Source: a virus. From it: a DNA stretch of 21,284 nt. The stretch spans positions 1-21,284 of IMG/VR virus record IMGVR_UViG_3300036715_002803; one strand, given 5' to 3'. The stretch's first letter is position 1. The number at the start of each line of letters is the position of its first letter. Below the pieces are notes generated by a model. It saw nothing but the letters and a program-made list of their open reading frames with translations, had not been told where the DNA came from and searched no databases. The translations under genes and the position numbers were made by a program. Of this stretch, positions 11,516 through 19,056 are shown piece after piece.

Positions 11516-13381
11516 TTGAAAAGACGAGTAGTATATGATATTGAGACTAACGGGCTGCAATCAACAGTAGACACACTGTGGATTGTGGTCGCCTACGACA
11601 TTGATGAAAAAAAGTATTACACCTTTACTGACTGTGAAGACAACGACACTCGACAACCTTTGTCAGACTTGATCCCTTTCCTTGACGATTGCAGGGTCTT
11701 GATTGCTCACAATCAGATGATGTATGACATTCCTGTTCTGCGCAAACTGATTGGTTGGATTCCTTCTCCTGATGTTGTGTTCTATGACACAATGATCTTG
11801 TCACAAGTTCTAAACTATAAACGATTTGGCTTTGGCCACAGCCTGGCTAAGTGGGGTGAGTTTTTAAACTATGCCAAGGTAGAGCATGAAGAGTGGAATC
11901 GTTATTCTCCCGAAATGAGAAAACGCTGCCAAGTCGACGTAGAGCTTAACGTAAAAGTTTGGGAGCACTTGTCAGCTGAACTGCAATCACGAAAGAACAA
12001 AGAAACTCTTAAACTAGGCATCAGAGGCGAGCATTACGCCTCTTATTTTACTGGACGAGCAAACGCGGGTGGCTGGCCTTTTGACGTTGAAGCTGCTAAG
12101 CTGCTGCTGACTCGTATTGGTCATGAGCTGTTGCTGATCAAGGAAGTAGTCGAGCCTCAGTTGAAGCTCAAGATTGCTCAACTTGATAATAATCCTGAGT
12201 TCAAGTCTCCTGCTTGGATCAAGAATGGAGACTACGCAGCAAGAACTGCTGGTTGGTTTGAAATTTCCCCTAGGCTTGGCCAGGAAGAAGATCGCCCTAT
12301 CTGGGGTGACTACTGCCGAGTTCAAGCAGTAAAACCAGACATTGGTTCGATGGAATCTGTGAAGGGCTTGCTTTTTAGCCTTGGTTGGGTTCCTGATGAG
12401 TACAATTATGTAAAAAACGCTGCTGGAAAACTTATCCAGTCTACTCCGAAATTGACAGAGTCTAGCCTAGAGCCTCTTGGTAAAATCGGAGAAATGATTG
12501 GTGATTTTTATTCTCTTCGCGCAAGACACTCCGTTCTTCAAACCTGGATTGATTCTGTTGTTGACGGTAGGTTGCATGGAGACTGTTTTGTCATAGGAAC
12601 ACCCACTGGTAGAGCACGACACGAAATCATTGCCAACATTCCGTCAGCTGACGCTAAGTATGGCCCTGAGATTAGAGCCTTGTTCATTGCTCCACCTGGT
12701 TATGTTGTTGTTGGTGTTGACTCAAAAGGGAATCAGAACAGAGCTCTAGCTCATTACCTAAACAACAAAGATTACACCGAGGCTGTTTGCACCGGTGATA
12801 TCCATGAATACAACAAGGGAATTCTAGAAACAATTCTAGGCAATATGGGAGCGGCAGGTCGTAAAAAAGCCAAGGCCTTCTTCTATGCTCTTATCTTTGC
12901 TGGAGGTGCTGGAAAGCTTGCACTTATCACTACAGGTAAAAGAGACCCTGTTCGTGGTAGTGTAATCAAGGAGTCTTTTCTCAAGGGAATTCCAGGTCTT
13001 AAAAAGCTGGTTAGCTCTCTTGAAGACATGTTTACAGTTACCCAAGAGAAAACTGGAAAGGGGTACATCCTTGCTCTTGACGGTCGACCTATCTTCATGG
13101 AAGCAGCTCGGCTAGCGCTGAACTACTTGCTTCAATCTTTTGAGAAGATTACAGTTTCTTTGTCCATTCAACAAGTGGTTGAAGAGCTGGACCGTGGTAG
13201 GTTTGATTGGCAACCGCTGATTTTCTACCATGACGAAATTCAGTTCTATGTTAAAGAGGATCAAGCCGAAGCTGCAAAGGAAATTGGCTTGAAGGCGTTC
13301 AAGGAAGCACCTAATAAACTCGGAGTCTCTATCATGGAAGGCTCTGCAGCAATAGGTAAAAACTGGTTCGAAACTCACTGA
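11516..13381 (+). CDS. Family A DNA polymerase with 3'-5' exonuclease (T7 gp5-like)
   Basis: The replicative polymerase, 621 aa (T7 gp5 is 704). The proofreading domain has ExoI DIETNG (D8, E10), ExoII HNQMMYD (N66, D71) and ExoIII SPEMRKRCQVD (D141). Polymerase motif A is VDSKGNQNRALAH with D402, motif B RKKAKAFFYALIFAG with R449, K453 and Y457, and motif C YHDEIQ with D573 and E574. Y457 matches the Tyr526 position of T7 polymerase. Two positions are unusual: Q407 replaces the steric-gate Glu, and R137 replaces the ExoIII Tyr. Start is TTG at 11516 behind GAAAGG; the DIETNG motif begins at residue 8, as expected. A hairpin lies in the leader. Confidence 0.96.
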   Translation: MKRRVVYDIETNGLQSTVDTLWIVVAYDIDEKKYYTFTDCEDNDTRQPLSDLIPFLDDCRVLIAHNQMMYDIPVLRKLIGWIPSPDVVFYDTMILSQVLNYKRFGFGHSLAKWGEFLNYAKVEHEEWNRYSPEMRKRCQVDVELNVKVWEHLSAELQSRKNKETLKLGIRGEHYASYFTGRANAGGWPFDVEAAKLLLTRIGHELLLIKEVVEPQLKLKIAQLDNNPEFKSPAWIKNGDYAARTAGWFEISPRLGQEEDRPIWGDYCRVQAVKPDIGSMESVKGLLFSLGWVPDEYNYVKNAAGKLIQSTPKLTESSLEPLGKIGEMIGDFYSLRARHSVLQTWIDSVVDGRLHGDCFVIGTPTGRARHEIIANIPSADAKYGPEIRALFIAPPGYVVVGVDSKGNQNRALAHYLNNKDYTEAVCTGDIHEYNKGILETILGNMGAAGRKKAKAFFYALIFAGGAGKLALITTGKRDPVRGSVIKESFLKGIPGLKKLVSSLEDMFTVTQEKTGKGYILALDGRPIFMEAARLALNYLLQSFEKITVSLSIQQVVEELDRGRFDWQPLIFYHDEIQFYVKEDQAEAAKEIGLKAFKEAPNKLGVSIMEGSAAIGKNWFETH

Positions 13382-13388
13382 GGTAAAA

Positions 13389-13805
13389 ATGACGTATGTA
13401 GAAACAGCCTTTGACTACCCCACCGTTGCCCAATTTGATGAAGAAGCAGCTCGGGTGGTTAATGTAGAAGATGCTCAGTTGGGGGTACTACTTTACCTGC
13501 TGGTGTCTTACATCTACAAAAAAGACAACATCGAGTGTATGACAAGGGAGCGTTTCTACTCGCTTTGCGGTTTTCTTGAAGATCACATTAGTCAACTGCC
13601 GGATAACAGTGCGAAGTTGATCAAGAAAGAGGATCTTGCAAAACGTGTCTGCACCTTGGTTATTCCAAGGAGCAAAGGGGAGTACTACGTGAAAGGTAAG
13701 GAGATGCCTCCTGATCTTGACAAGAAGGCATTTCGTTACCTGCACAGTTTTAACTTTGGTTCAAAAGCAGAAAGTTGGGAGACTATTGAAGCTAGCACTG
13801 ATTGA
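13389..13805 (+). CDS. Hypothetical protein (138 aa), one of three related small proteins
   Basis: It has a helical core: LGVLLYLLVSYIYKKDNIEC, then MTRERFYSLCGFLEDHISQL, then KLIKKEDLAKRV. The order and spacing resemble the proteins at 18388 and 18693, and loosely recall the 'YY-x-D-x-x-I-x-D-x-x-Y-D-x-L' arrangement of the NAD-ligase Ia domain and phage LigA-related small proteins. This is a pattern-level impression. GAGG just upstream of the ATG overlaps the polymerase stop. Its last 20 bases overlap the exonuclease gene, whose ribosome site lies inside it. Its place between polymerase and exonuclease suggests a role in replication. Confidence 0.68.
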   Translation: MTYVETAFDYPTVAQFDEEAARVVNVEDAQLGVLLYLLVSYIYKKDNIECMTRERFYSLCGFLEDHISQLPDNSAKLIKKEDLAKRVCTLVIPRSKGEYYVKGKEMPPDLDKKAFRYLHSFNFGSKAESWETIEASTD

Positions 13806-14508
13806 TGGTGACGTTCTTCTACACTGGTCTATGTGGAAAACACAGTCTGTAGAAGAAGCTATTGAACGATACAATTTTACATTGAATGAATGGGTAGAGG
13901 GGGTCTTTACATACGACTATCTAGTGTGTCTAGGCCCTCTTGACGGAAAGAACTTCCGAGATGACCTCTGGCCCCTGTACAAACAAACCGCTTCCAGGGT
14001 ATCTGGACGAGGGACAAGACCGGATCATCAACCTGCTTTTAAGGGCTGGGTTTACGATCAAAAAAACACGGTGATTGCTGACAACATCGAGGCGGATGAT
14101 TTGCTTGGTATTTACAGCAACCAAGTAGACTCAGTGATTATCAGTGTTGATAAAGACCTGAACCAACTCGAGGGTTTTCACTACAATCCAAACCAAGGTG
14201 GGTTGTATTACCAAGACGAAGTTGGCTCAAAGAAGTTCTTGCTTGAACAGCTAGTCAAGGGAGACCCAATAGATAAAATCCCAGGGATACCTGGTATGGG
14301 AGATAAGAAAGCCAGAGCCTACCTAGAGCCTGCAGGAGACAACGTTCCTCAAGCTGCCGCCATGGTTCAGGATTTGTACACTAAGACGTACGGAGAAGAA
14401 GCAGAGTCTGCCCTCTTGTTTAATGGCAAACTCCTATATTTGATGAGAAAAGATTATGATTGGTTTACAATGAAAACCTTTCAGGAATTGTTTACACAAG
14501 GATTGTAA
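13786..14508 (+). CDS. 5'-3' exonuclease, FEN/T7 gp6-type
   Basis: The 240-aa enzyme probably removes RNA primers and degrades host DNA. It has the PIN/FEN metal site: ALIDGD with D7 and D9, NIEADDLLG with E102, D104 and D105, and ISVDKDLNQL with D122 and D124, followed by the helix-3-turn-helix DNA-binding element KIPGIPGMGDKKARAYLE. The frame is open upstream to 13717, but the true start is the TTG at 13786: GGGAGA (13777-13782) precedes it, and the catalytic motif then begins at residue 3, normal for the family. The start overlaps the previous gene by 20 bases. Confidence 0.92.
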   Translation: MKLALIDGDVLLHWSMWKTQSVEEAIERYNFTLNEWVEGVFTYDYLVCLGPLDGKNFRDDLWPLYKQTASRVSGRGTRPDHQPAFKGWVYDQKNTVIADNIEADDLLGIYSNQVDSVIISVDKDLNQLEGFHYNPNQGGLYYQDEVGSKKFLLEQLVKGDPIDKIPGIPGMGDKKARAYLEPAGDNVPQAAAMVQDLYTKTYGEEAESALLFNGKLLYLMRKDYDWFTMKTFQELFTQGL

Positions 14509-14526
14509 TGAACAACAAAGAGGTAA

Positions 14527-15000
14527 ATGTCTGATACTGGCCATTGGTCCGCTCAGGGTCTCAATCTAGACCCTGTCAAAGCGGTAGGCTTTGTATACAT
14601 GATTATCGATCTTGATACCAATCAAAAGTATATTGGTAAGAAGAACTTCACTGGACGAGGAAAACTTAATAAAGGAGAGCCATCTAACTGGAAAAGCTAC
14701 AGCAGCTCTAGCAAGTACGTTCAACAAATGATCTCTGAAAAAGGAGAAGACAGATTTAAGTTCATCATCTTAGAGCAATACTTTACAGTAGGAGGTCTTA
14801 CTTTTGCCGAAACTTGGTCTCAAATTGTTTGTGAAACCCCTTGTAACAACGATGAGTTTCTAAATCGATTTATCGACAAGATCACGTTCAAGGTAACAGA
14901 ACCAGTAAGTCTCCATCACCGAAACCGATTGAAGTACTATCTGAGGAAATACAAATATGAAAAAACAGCTAAACCTGTTGAACCTGCAAGTGACGATTGA
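14527..15000 (+). CDS. GIY-YIG nuclease (SegE-like)
   Basis: The 157-aa protein has GFVYMIID (residues 21-28) and KYIGKKNF (34-41), the variant GIY...YIG pair of this nuclease superfamily, followed by NWKSYSSSSKYVQQMI and FAETWSQI, where the glutamate fits the metal-binding position. This layout is typical of SegE-like phage GIY-YIG proteins. It may be a homing endonuclease, or the phage's branch-cleaving or recombination nuclease, as it sits in the replication operon and no T7 gp3-type resolvase is visible in the window. AGAGGT precedes the ATG. Its end overlaps a 47-aa gene by 44 bases. Confidence 0.82.
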   Translation: MSDTGHWSAQGLNLDPVKAVGFVYMIIDLDTNQKYIGKKNFTGRGKLNKGEPSNWKSYSSSSKYVQQMISEKGEDRFKFIILEQYFTVGGLTFAETWSQIVCETPCNNDEFLNRFIDKITFKVTEPVSLHHRNRLKYYLRKYKYEKTAKPVEPASDD

Positions 15001-15100
15001 GTGGCTACAGTCGAGGTTCAAGACTAAAACCCCAGCATTGAAGTCATTGATGAAAGAGCTACTTGATGAAGAACTAGAACTATTGGAAATCAAGGAATAA
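14957..15100 (+). CDS. Small helical protein (47 aa)
   Basis: A short frame, MKKQLNLLNLQVTIEWLQSR and onward, ending in the Leu/Glu-rich ELLDEELELLEIKE, so it is amphipathic and probably helical or coiled coil. It is too short for routine gene calling, but GAGGAA at 14943-14948 lies 8 bases before the ATG and the frame fills the whole space between the GIY-YIG gene and the gene at 15105. It overlaps the end of the GIY-YIG gene in another frame. Function unknown. Confidence 0.58.
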   Translation: MKKQLNLLNLQVTIEWLQSRFKTKTPALKSLMKELLDEELELLEIKE

Positions 15101-15104
15101 AAGT

Positions 15105-15509
15105 ATGCCTGTTAAATACTTAGAGTTCTACACAAGACAGTTTGTTGCTTCAAACCAAGATGCATTTTTTGTCTTTGGTGATAATGAAGCTCGGTGCGGA
15201 ATTCAAGGTCAAGCACGTGCATGTCGTGGTTTTATGAACACTATAGGTATTACCACTAAAAAGTTTCCAGGCAACAAAGCAGAAGACTATTATGACAAAG
15301 AGTCTTTTCATGCCTGGTACAATTTCAATCAAACGGCTTTGCAGAGAATTGCTGACTTGTTGTGGATCAATAAGGCGGTAGTTTATTTTCCAAAAGACGG
15401 CATCGGTACAGGGTTTGCGCAGTTGGCTCAACGTTGTCCCGAAATACTACAGTTTATCAAACGTTGGACAGTAGGAATGGAACAGGTAGGAGAAGCTGGA
15501 AATGTTTAA
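15105..15509 (+). CDS. Conserved phage protein, macrodomain-like pattern
   Basis: The 134-aa protein has FVFGDNEARCGIQGQARACR (residues 22-41), NTIGITTKKFPG, and VVYFPKDGIGTGFAQLAQ (91-108). The arrangement of a GDN turn, a Gly-rich loop, and 'P-x-x-GIGTG' resembles macrodomains, which bind ADP-ribose, though this is not a typical macrodomain sequence. Similar proteins of unknown function occur in many phages. If it binds ADP-ribose or NAD derivatives, it could act in NAD metabolism or counter host ADP-ribosylation. AAGGA precedes the ATG by 8 bases. It overlaps the next gene by 8 bases. Confidence 0.68.
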   Translation: MPVKYLEFYTRQFVASNQDAFFVFGDNEARCGIQGQARACRGFMNTIGITTKKFPGNKAEDYYDKESFHAWYNFNQTALQRIADLLWINKAVVYFPKDGIGTGFAQLAQRCPEILQFIKRWTVGMEQVGEAGNV

Positions 15510-15732
15510 ACACACCTGCGAGTACAAGGATTGCTGCAAGTTTTTGAAAACTACCAACAGGTATGATATTTATATCACAGCTGGTGGTGAAGCAGTCTTG
15601 ATGAGATACTCTGACGAACCTGATGGTTTTTTCTTGTTCTCTCTGAAAAGGTGCGAAGAAAGCTCTGACCCTAGTTTAGTTTATGCAGCAAAGTTAGTAA
15701 TGGAATTTAAACAAGAAATTACTCTACATTAA
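15502..15732 (+). CDS. Small hypothetical protein (76 aa)
   Basis: Not recognised. It has an N-terminal cysteine set CEYKDCC (residues 6-12), a strand-rich middle (RYDIYITAGGEAVLMRYSDE, GFFLFSLKRCEE) and a helical end (YAAKLVMEFKQEI). The spacing of the cysteines might bind metal, but with no clear second pair that is weak. The ATG lies inside the end of the previous gene with a GGAGAAG about 6-12 bases upstream. It directly precedes the primase-helicase gene, separated by only 9 bases that hold that gene's ribosome site. Confidence 0.62.
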   Translation: MFKHTCEYKDCCKFLKTTNRYDIYITAGGEAVLMRYSDEPDGFFLFSLKRCEESSDPSLVYAAKLVMEFKQEITLH

Positions 15733-15741
15733 GGAGAGTCA

Positions 15742-17427
15742 ATGGGGCGTATTGTAAAGCGAAATCAACCATGCCTGCGGTGCAAGTCTTCAGACGCATT
15801 GCAGGTTTTTGAGGATGGTGGAGCTAAATGTTTTTCTTGCGGAGCTGCATTCAATTTTGAAAAAGAGTATGCAGCTAAGAATGGTACTGCTGTACAGTGG
15901 AAAGAAGATAATTTCCGGCGTAACCATTTTAAAAAAGAGCTGACAATCGAGGACATCTTGTCTTTGCCCGAAAGGGGTATCAAGGATAGACTGATCACCA
16001 GAGAAGTTGCTAAGTTTTTTGGTGTTCGGGCCAGCTACTTGCCTGATGGGACGGTTGAACGGTTTTATTTTCCCTTTACAAAGCAAGGAACCAACGAAAT
16101 TGTTGGTTTCAAGATGAAAAATCCAGCTGAGAAGCACGATATGCTAACAATGGGTTCACCTAAAAACCTGTTTGGCATCGAGCATTTTCTCAATGGAGGT
16201 AAGCGTATTGTCCTGACAGAGGGGGAAGAAGATACCCTTGCTGTTGCCCAGATGTCAATGAACCAGTACAACACTATTTACCCTGTTGCGTCCATGGGTG
16301 GTGTTAATCAATTAAGTTACCTTCTTGATAACCGTGATATTCTAAGGAAGTTTGACGAGATTGTAATCTGGTTTGATGCTGATGAGCAAGGAATCAAGGC
16401 CTCAACAGAAGCAGCTAAAATCCTAGGAGCAGACAAGTGTAAGATTGTTTCTTCAAATGAGAAAGATGCTTGCGACACTCTTCGCAAGTTTGGCTCAGAC
16501 TCTAAGGCTGGTTGGCGCTATATTTGGGATGCAAAACCATACAGTCCTGCGGGTATTGTTCACGGAGAAGATACTTGGGCTAAGTATCAAGAATTCAAAA
16601 ACCTAAAGTTTATTCCTTGGCCACCTTTCCTGACAAAACTAGGTCGAATGACCTATGGTCGAGCGTTGAAGACAATCACCTTGTTTGCTGCAGGAACTGG
16701 TGTTGGTAAGTCAACTCTTTTGCGAGAAGATTTTATTCACCTGTTAGAAACAACCGACTACAAGATTGGTTGTATCTTTCTGGAAGAAGACGTAGGTGAG
16801 ACTACTGCTGCTATAATGGGTATGCATCTTAACCGGCGATTAGGGCTCCCAGGAGTAGAGGTAACCCCGGAGGAAGAGCTAGAAGCTTGGCAAGCCACAA
16901 TTGGCCAGCCTGGTCGTGTGATGCTGCTTGACCACCAAGGCTCTGTGTCTGATGGTTCCTTGATTGACAAAATCGAGTTCATGGCCTTGTCTGGTTGTCG
17001 TTGTATTTACCTCGACCACATCACAATTGCAGTGAGTGATACAGAAGACACGAATGTTAACACAGCCATTGATAAGTTCATGTCAGAGCTGTTGAAACTT
17101 GTAAAGAGACACGAAGTTTGGATTGGTGTTGTTTCCCACTTGCGTAAGGTGAAGTCAGGCGAAGATTCTTTTGAAACGGGTGCTCCAATTAGTGAAGATG
17201 ATCTCAAAGGATCAGGTTCCTTGAAACAAATTAGTTTTCAGACCATTGCCTTGTCGCGTAACAAAATGTCTGAGAACGAAGCGGTTAGGCATAGAACAGA
17301 TCTTTACCTGTTGAAAGATCGAAAGACAGGTGAAACAGGCCCTGCTGGTGCCTACAGCTTTGTGGGATCAACAGGACGATTGAAAGAAGCGGTTGTAACA
17401 GAACAGGAGTTTGAGTTTATAAATTGA
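15742..17427 (+). CDS. DNA primase-helicase, T7 gp4-like
   Basis: The fused enzyme makes RNA primers and unwinds the fork as a ring. At 561 aa it nearly equals T7 gp4 (566). Domains in order: zinc-binding C11-C14-C30-C33 (CxxC-x15-CxxC, the T7 spacing); TOPRIM primase with E160 (LTEGEEDTL) and D212/D214 (WFDADEQG); RecA-like helicase with Walker A AAGTGVGKS (K323), Walker B YLDH with D425, and the VVSHLRK motif. All key residues are present, so both activities are expected. AAGGAGA at 15731-15737 precedes the ATG. The stop overlaps the TTG start of the following GNAT gene (AATTGA). Confidence 0.96.
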   Translation: MGRIVKRNQPCLRCKSSDALQVFEDGGAKCFSCGAAFNFEKEYAAKNGTAVQWKEDNFRRNHFKKELTIEDILSLPERGIKDRLITREVAKFFGVRASYLPDGTVERFYFPFTKQGTNEIVGFKMKNPAEKHDMLTMGSPKNLFGIEHFLNGGKRIVLTEGEEDTLAVAQMSMNQYNTIYPVASMGGVNQLSYLLDNRDILRKFDEIVIWFDADEQGIKASTEAAKILGADKCKIVSSNEKDACDTLRKFGSDSKAGWRYIWDAKPYSPAGIVHGEDTWAKYQEFKNLKFIPWPPFLTKLGRMTYGRALKTITLFAAGTGVGKSTLLREDFIHLLETTDYKIGCIFLEEDVGETTAAIMGMHLNRRLGLPGVEVTPEEELEAWQATIGQPGRVMLLDHQGSVSDGSLIDKIEFMALSGCRCIYLDHITIAVSDTEDTNVNTAIDKFMSELLKLVKRHEVWIGVVSHLRKVKSGEDSFETGAPISEDDLKGSGSLKQISFQTIALSRNKMSENEAVRHRTDLYLLKDRKTGETGPAGAYSFVGSTGRLKEAVVTEQEFEFIN

Positions 17428-17867
17428 TTAGAGATCTTCAAAAAGTACAGGATTTTGACGAAGTAGTTCGTCTTGCAACTTCTTTTTACCAAGAGCAAGA
17501 AACAAAGTTTACTCTTGATACAGACGGTATGCGGTTGCTGCTACAGCAAGCAATGATCCCTGAACTGTCAATCTATTTCTGTAAACTTCTCGAACACGAA
17601 GAAACTGTCCAAGGATTTATCTTTGGAGTGTTGGGTCGACCAGCTTACTTTAAAGAGGTTATTGCAGCCGAGCTGGCTTGGTACGTGGCTCCTGCTGCAC
17701 GAGGCGGTCCGTCCTCTGTAAAGTTGCTTCGAGCTTTTGAAGACTGGGCAAAGTATCGTGGTGCAGACTACGTAGCCCTGTCGCACCTAGGTGACCCAAT
17801 GATTGACAACTTGTACCAGCGTTATGGCTACGCTTTGAAAGAACATGTCTACGTAAAGGGAATGTGA
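17424..17867 (+). CDS. GNAT-family N-acetyltransferase
   Basis: The 147-aa protein has the GNAT layout: beta-strand 4 AELAWYVAP, the acetyl-CoA loop AARGGPSSVKLLRAFEDWA (R-G-G-x-S form of the Q/R-x-x-G-x-A signature), and the closing LYQRYGYALKEHVYVKG. Such stand-alone acetyltransferases are common in tailed phages; their target may be a host or phage protein or a small molecule and cannot be told from sequence. It starts with TTG overlapping the primase-helicase stop and ends overlapping the metallophosphoesterase start, so it is tied into that operon. Confidence 0.85.
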   Translation: MIRDLQKVQDFDEVVRLATSFYQEQETKFTLDTDGMRLLLQQAMIPELSIYFCKLLEHEETVQGFIFGVLGRPAYFKEVIAAELAWYVAPAARGGPSSVKLLRAFEDWAKYRGADYVALSHLGDPMIDNLYQRYGYALKEHVYVKGM

Positions 17868-18388
17868 TGGCTCGCGAATGTTTTGTTATCTCTGACACAC
17901 ACTTTGGTCACAAGAACATCTTGAAGTTTACAGGAGCAAATGATGAGTTGATTCGTCCTTTTGACTCTGTGGAAGAGATGGACGAACACATGGTTGAACG
18001 ATGGAATTCTGTGGTTGGAAAAGGAGACATTGTTTACCACCTTGGTGATGTCTTCATGGGCTCTAAAACCTCTTTCGACAAAGTCTGGTCGAGGTTGAAG
18101 GGTTCTAAGAACCTGGTCATTGGTAATCACGATGACATTCGCTACTTGTCTTCCGGGGGTTACTTCAAAGAAATCTGTATGTGGAAGAAGATGACCTACT
18201 TTGGTCTGTTGTTGACTCATGTTCCTGTTCATTTGTCAACAATACAGCACCCTGGCAAAGAACCTTGGGGTGTCAATGTTCATGGGCATATCCATGAAAA
18301 ACCTAGTCCAGCAGGCCCCTACTGCTGTGTTTCTGTTGAACAAGTTGGCTACGTGCCAGTAAGCATCGATCAACTTCGGGTGAAGTAA
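17867..18388 (+). CDS. Calcineurin-like metallophosphoesterase
   Basis: The 173-aa protein has all motifs of the two-metal phosphoesterases: ISDTHFGH (D10, H12), YHLGDVF, VIGNHDD, LLTHVPV and NVHGHIHEKP. Family members hydrolyse phosphodiesters in nucleotides, cyclic nucleotides, nucleic acids or proteins; the closest bacterial kin of this short form are phosphodiesterases of unknown substrate. I prefer the ATG at 17867 (6 bases after AAAGGG); a GTG at 17864 is also in frame. The start overlaps the GNAT stop (TGATG) and the stop overlaps the next gene (TAATG). A role in nucleotide turnover would fit the nearby RNR genes. Confidence 0.88.
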   Translation: MARECFVISDTHFGHKNILKFTGANDELIRPFDSVEEMDEHMVERWNSVVGKGDIVYHLGDVFMGSKTSFDKVWSRLKGSKNLVIGNHDDIRYLSSGGYFKEICMWKKMTYFGLLLTHVPVHLSTIQHPGKEPWGVNVHGHIHEKPSPAGPYCCVSVEQVGYVPVSIDQLRVK

Positions 18389-18690
18389 TGCGAAAAGCTG
18401 ACTACAATGACAAGGTTAAAAACTTAATAAAGGAAAACAAACATGAGTTTGGGCTAAGGATTTTTGCCATACATTGCTACTGCCACTGCTTCCAAGACTA
18501 CGAGGTGTTGAACAATAGAAGCCTTACACAGTTGTGTGGGTTCTTGTATCGAAACTACGATAAACTTGAGGAGTCAGAGCTACAGCAATGGCTGTTGAGA
18601 ATAGATTTGATCCAGGGTAACACTCTGTTTATACCTGAAGACAAGTACCCTGTGTCTATTAGAAATCTAGCCAAGGTGGCATCGAGGTAA
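18388..18690 (+). CDS. Hypothetical protein (100 aa), one of three related small proteins
   Basis: Helical core with FGLRIFAIHCYCHCFQDYEV, then RSLTQLCGFLYRNYDKL, then WLLRIDLIQGNTLF and IPEDKYPVSIRNL. The second segment (TQLCGFLYRNYDKL) lines up with YSLCGFLEDHISQL of the protein at 13389 and EKINFFLYDNYWDI of the next gene, with the same order of flanking blocks. This suggests distant paralogues. The function is not known; a resemblance to phage LigA-related small proteins is only a hint. It starts at TAATG, overlapping the metallophosphoesterase stop. Confidence 0.66.
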   Translation: MRKADYNDKVKNLIKENKHEFGLRIFAIHCYCHCFQDYEVLNNRSLTQLCGFLYRNYDKLEESELQQWLLRIDLIQGNTLFIPEDKYPVSIRNLAKVASR

Positions 18691-18692
18691 TC

Positions 18693-19043
18693 ATGGAAGA
18701 CTACATGGTCTTGTCGGATAACTATATTGATTATCTGATTGGCACTTGCAACTACCGCAGGTTGGCTACCTTGTTGGCCTGTGACTCCTACGGTTATCTG
18801 TTCAATGATCGTAGGTTGTTGAACGATGCCTGTCTTGAAAAAATCAATTTCTTTCTGTATGATAATTACTGGGATATCCCTGGCTGCCCAGCAAAAAAAC
18901 TTATAACCTCAGAGGCGTTATTGCAGGATTCTGTGGAGGGAGACTACCACCTGATTTTGTTCGAGAGTGATTTTCCATACTCTTTGGCAAATCAGTACTA
19001 CGAGCAAGTATATGCTCTCGACAACGATTTTTCTGACGTATAA
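18693..19043 (+). CDS. Hypothetical protein (116 aa), one of three related small proteins
   Basis: An acidic, aromatic helical protein: RRLATLLACDSYGYLFNDRR, then LEKINFFLYDNYWDIPG, then AKKLITSEALLQ and LFESDFPYSLANQ. The block order and spacing follow those of the gene just upstream (100 aa) and of the more distant 13389 gene, so it is probably a tandem, diverged duplicate. 'KKLITSEALL' matches 'KLIKKEDLAK' of the 13389 protein. GAGG about 6 bases before the ATG supports the start. It is followed closely by RNR beta. Function unknown. Confidence 0.66.
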   Translation: MEDYMVLSDNYIDYLIGTCNYRRLATLLACDSYGYLFNDRRLLNDACLEKINFFLYDNYWDIPGCPAKKLITSEALLQDSVEGDYHLILFESDFPYSLANQYYEQVYALDNDFSDV

Positions 19044-19056
19044 CAAAAGGATTACT

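Noticed and set aside
18967-19056. An earlier start for RNR beta
   Set aside because: The extra 30 residues overlap the previous gene and lack a ribosome site; AAAAGG before the ATG at 19057 and the normal N-terminus MGLFDKQ support the later start.
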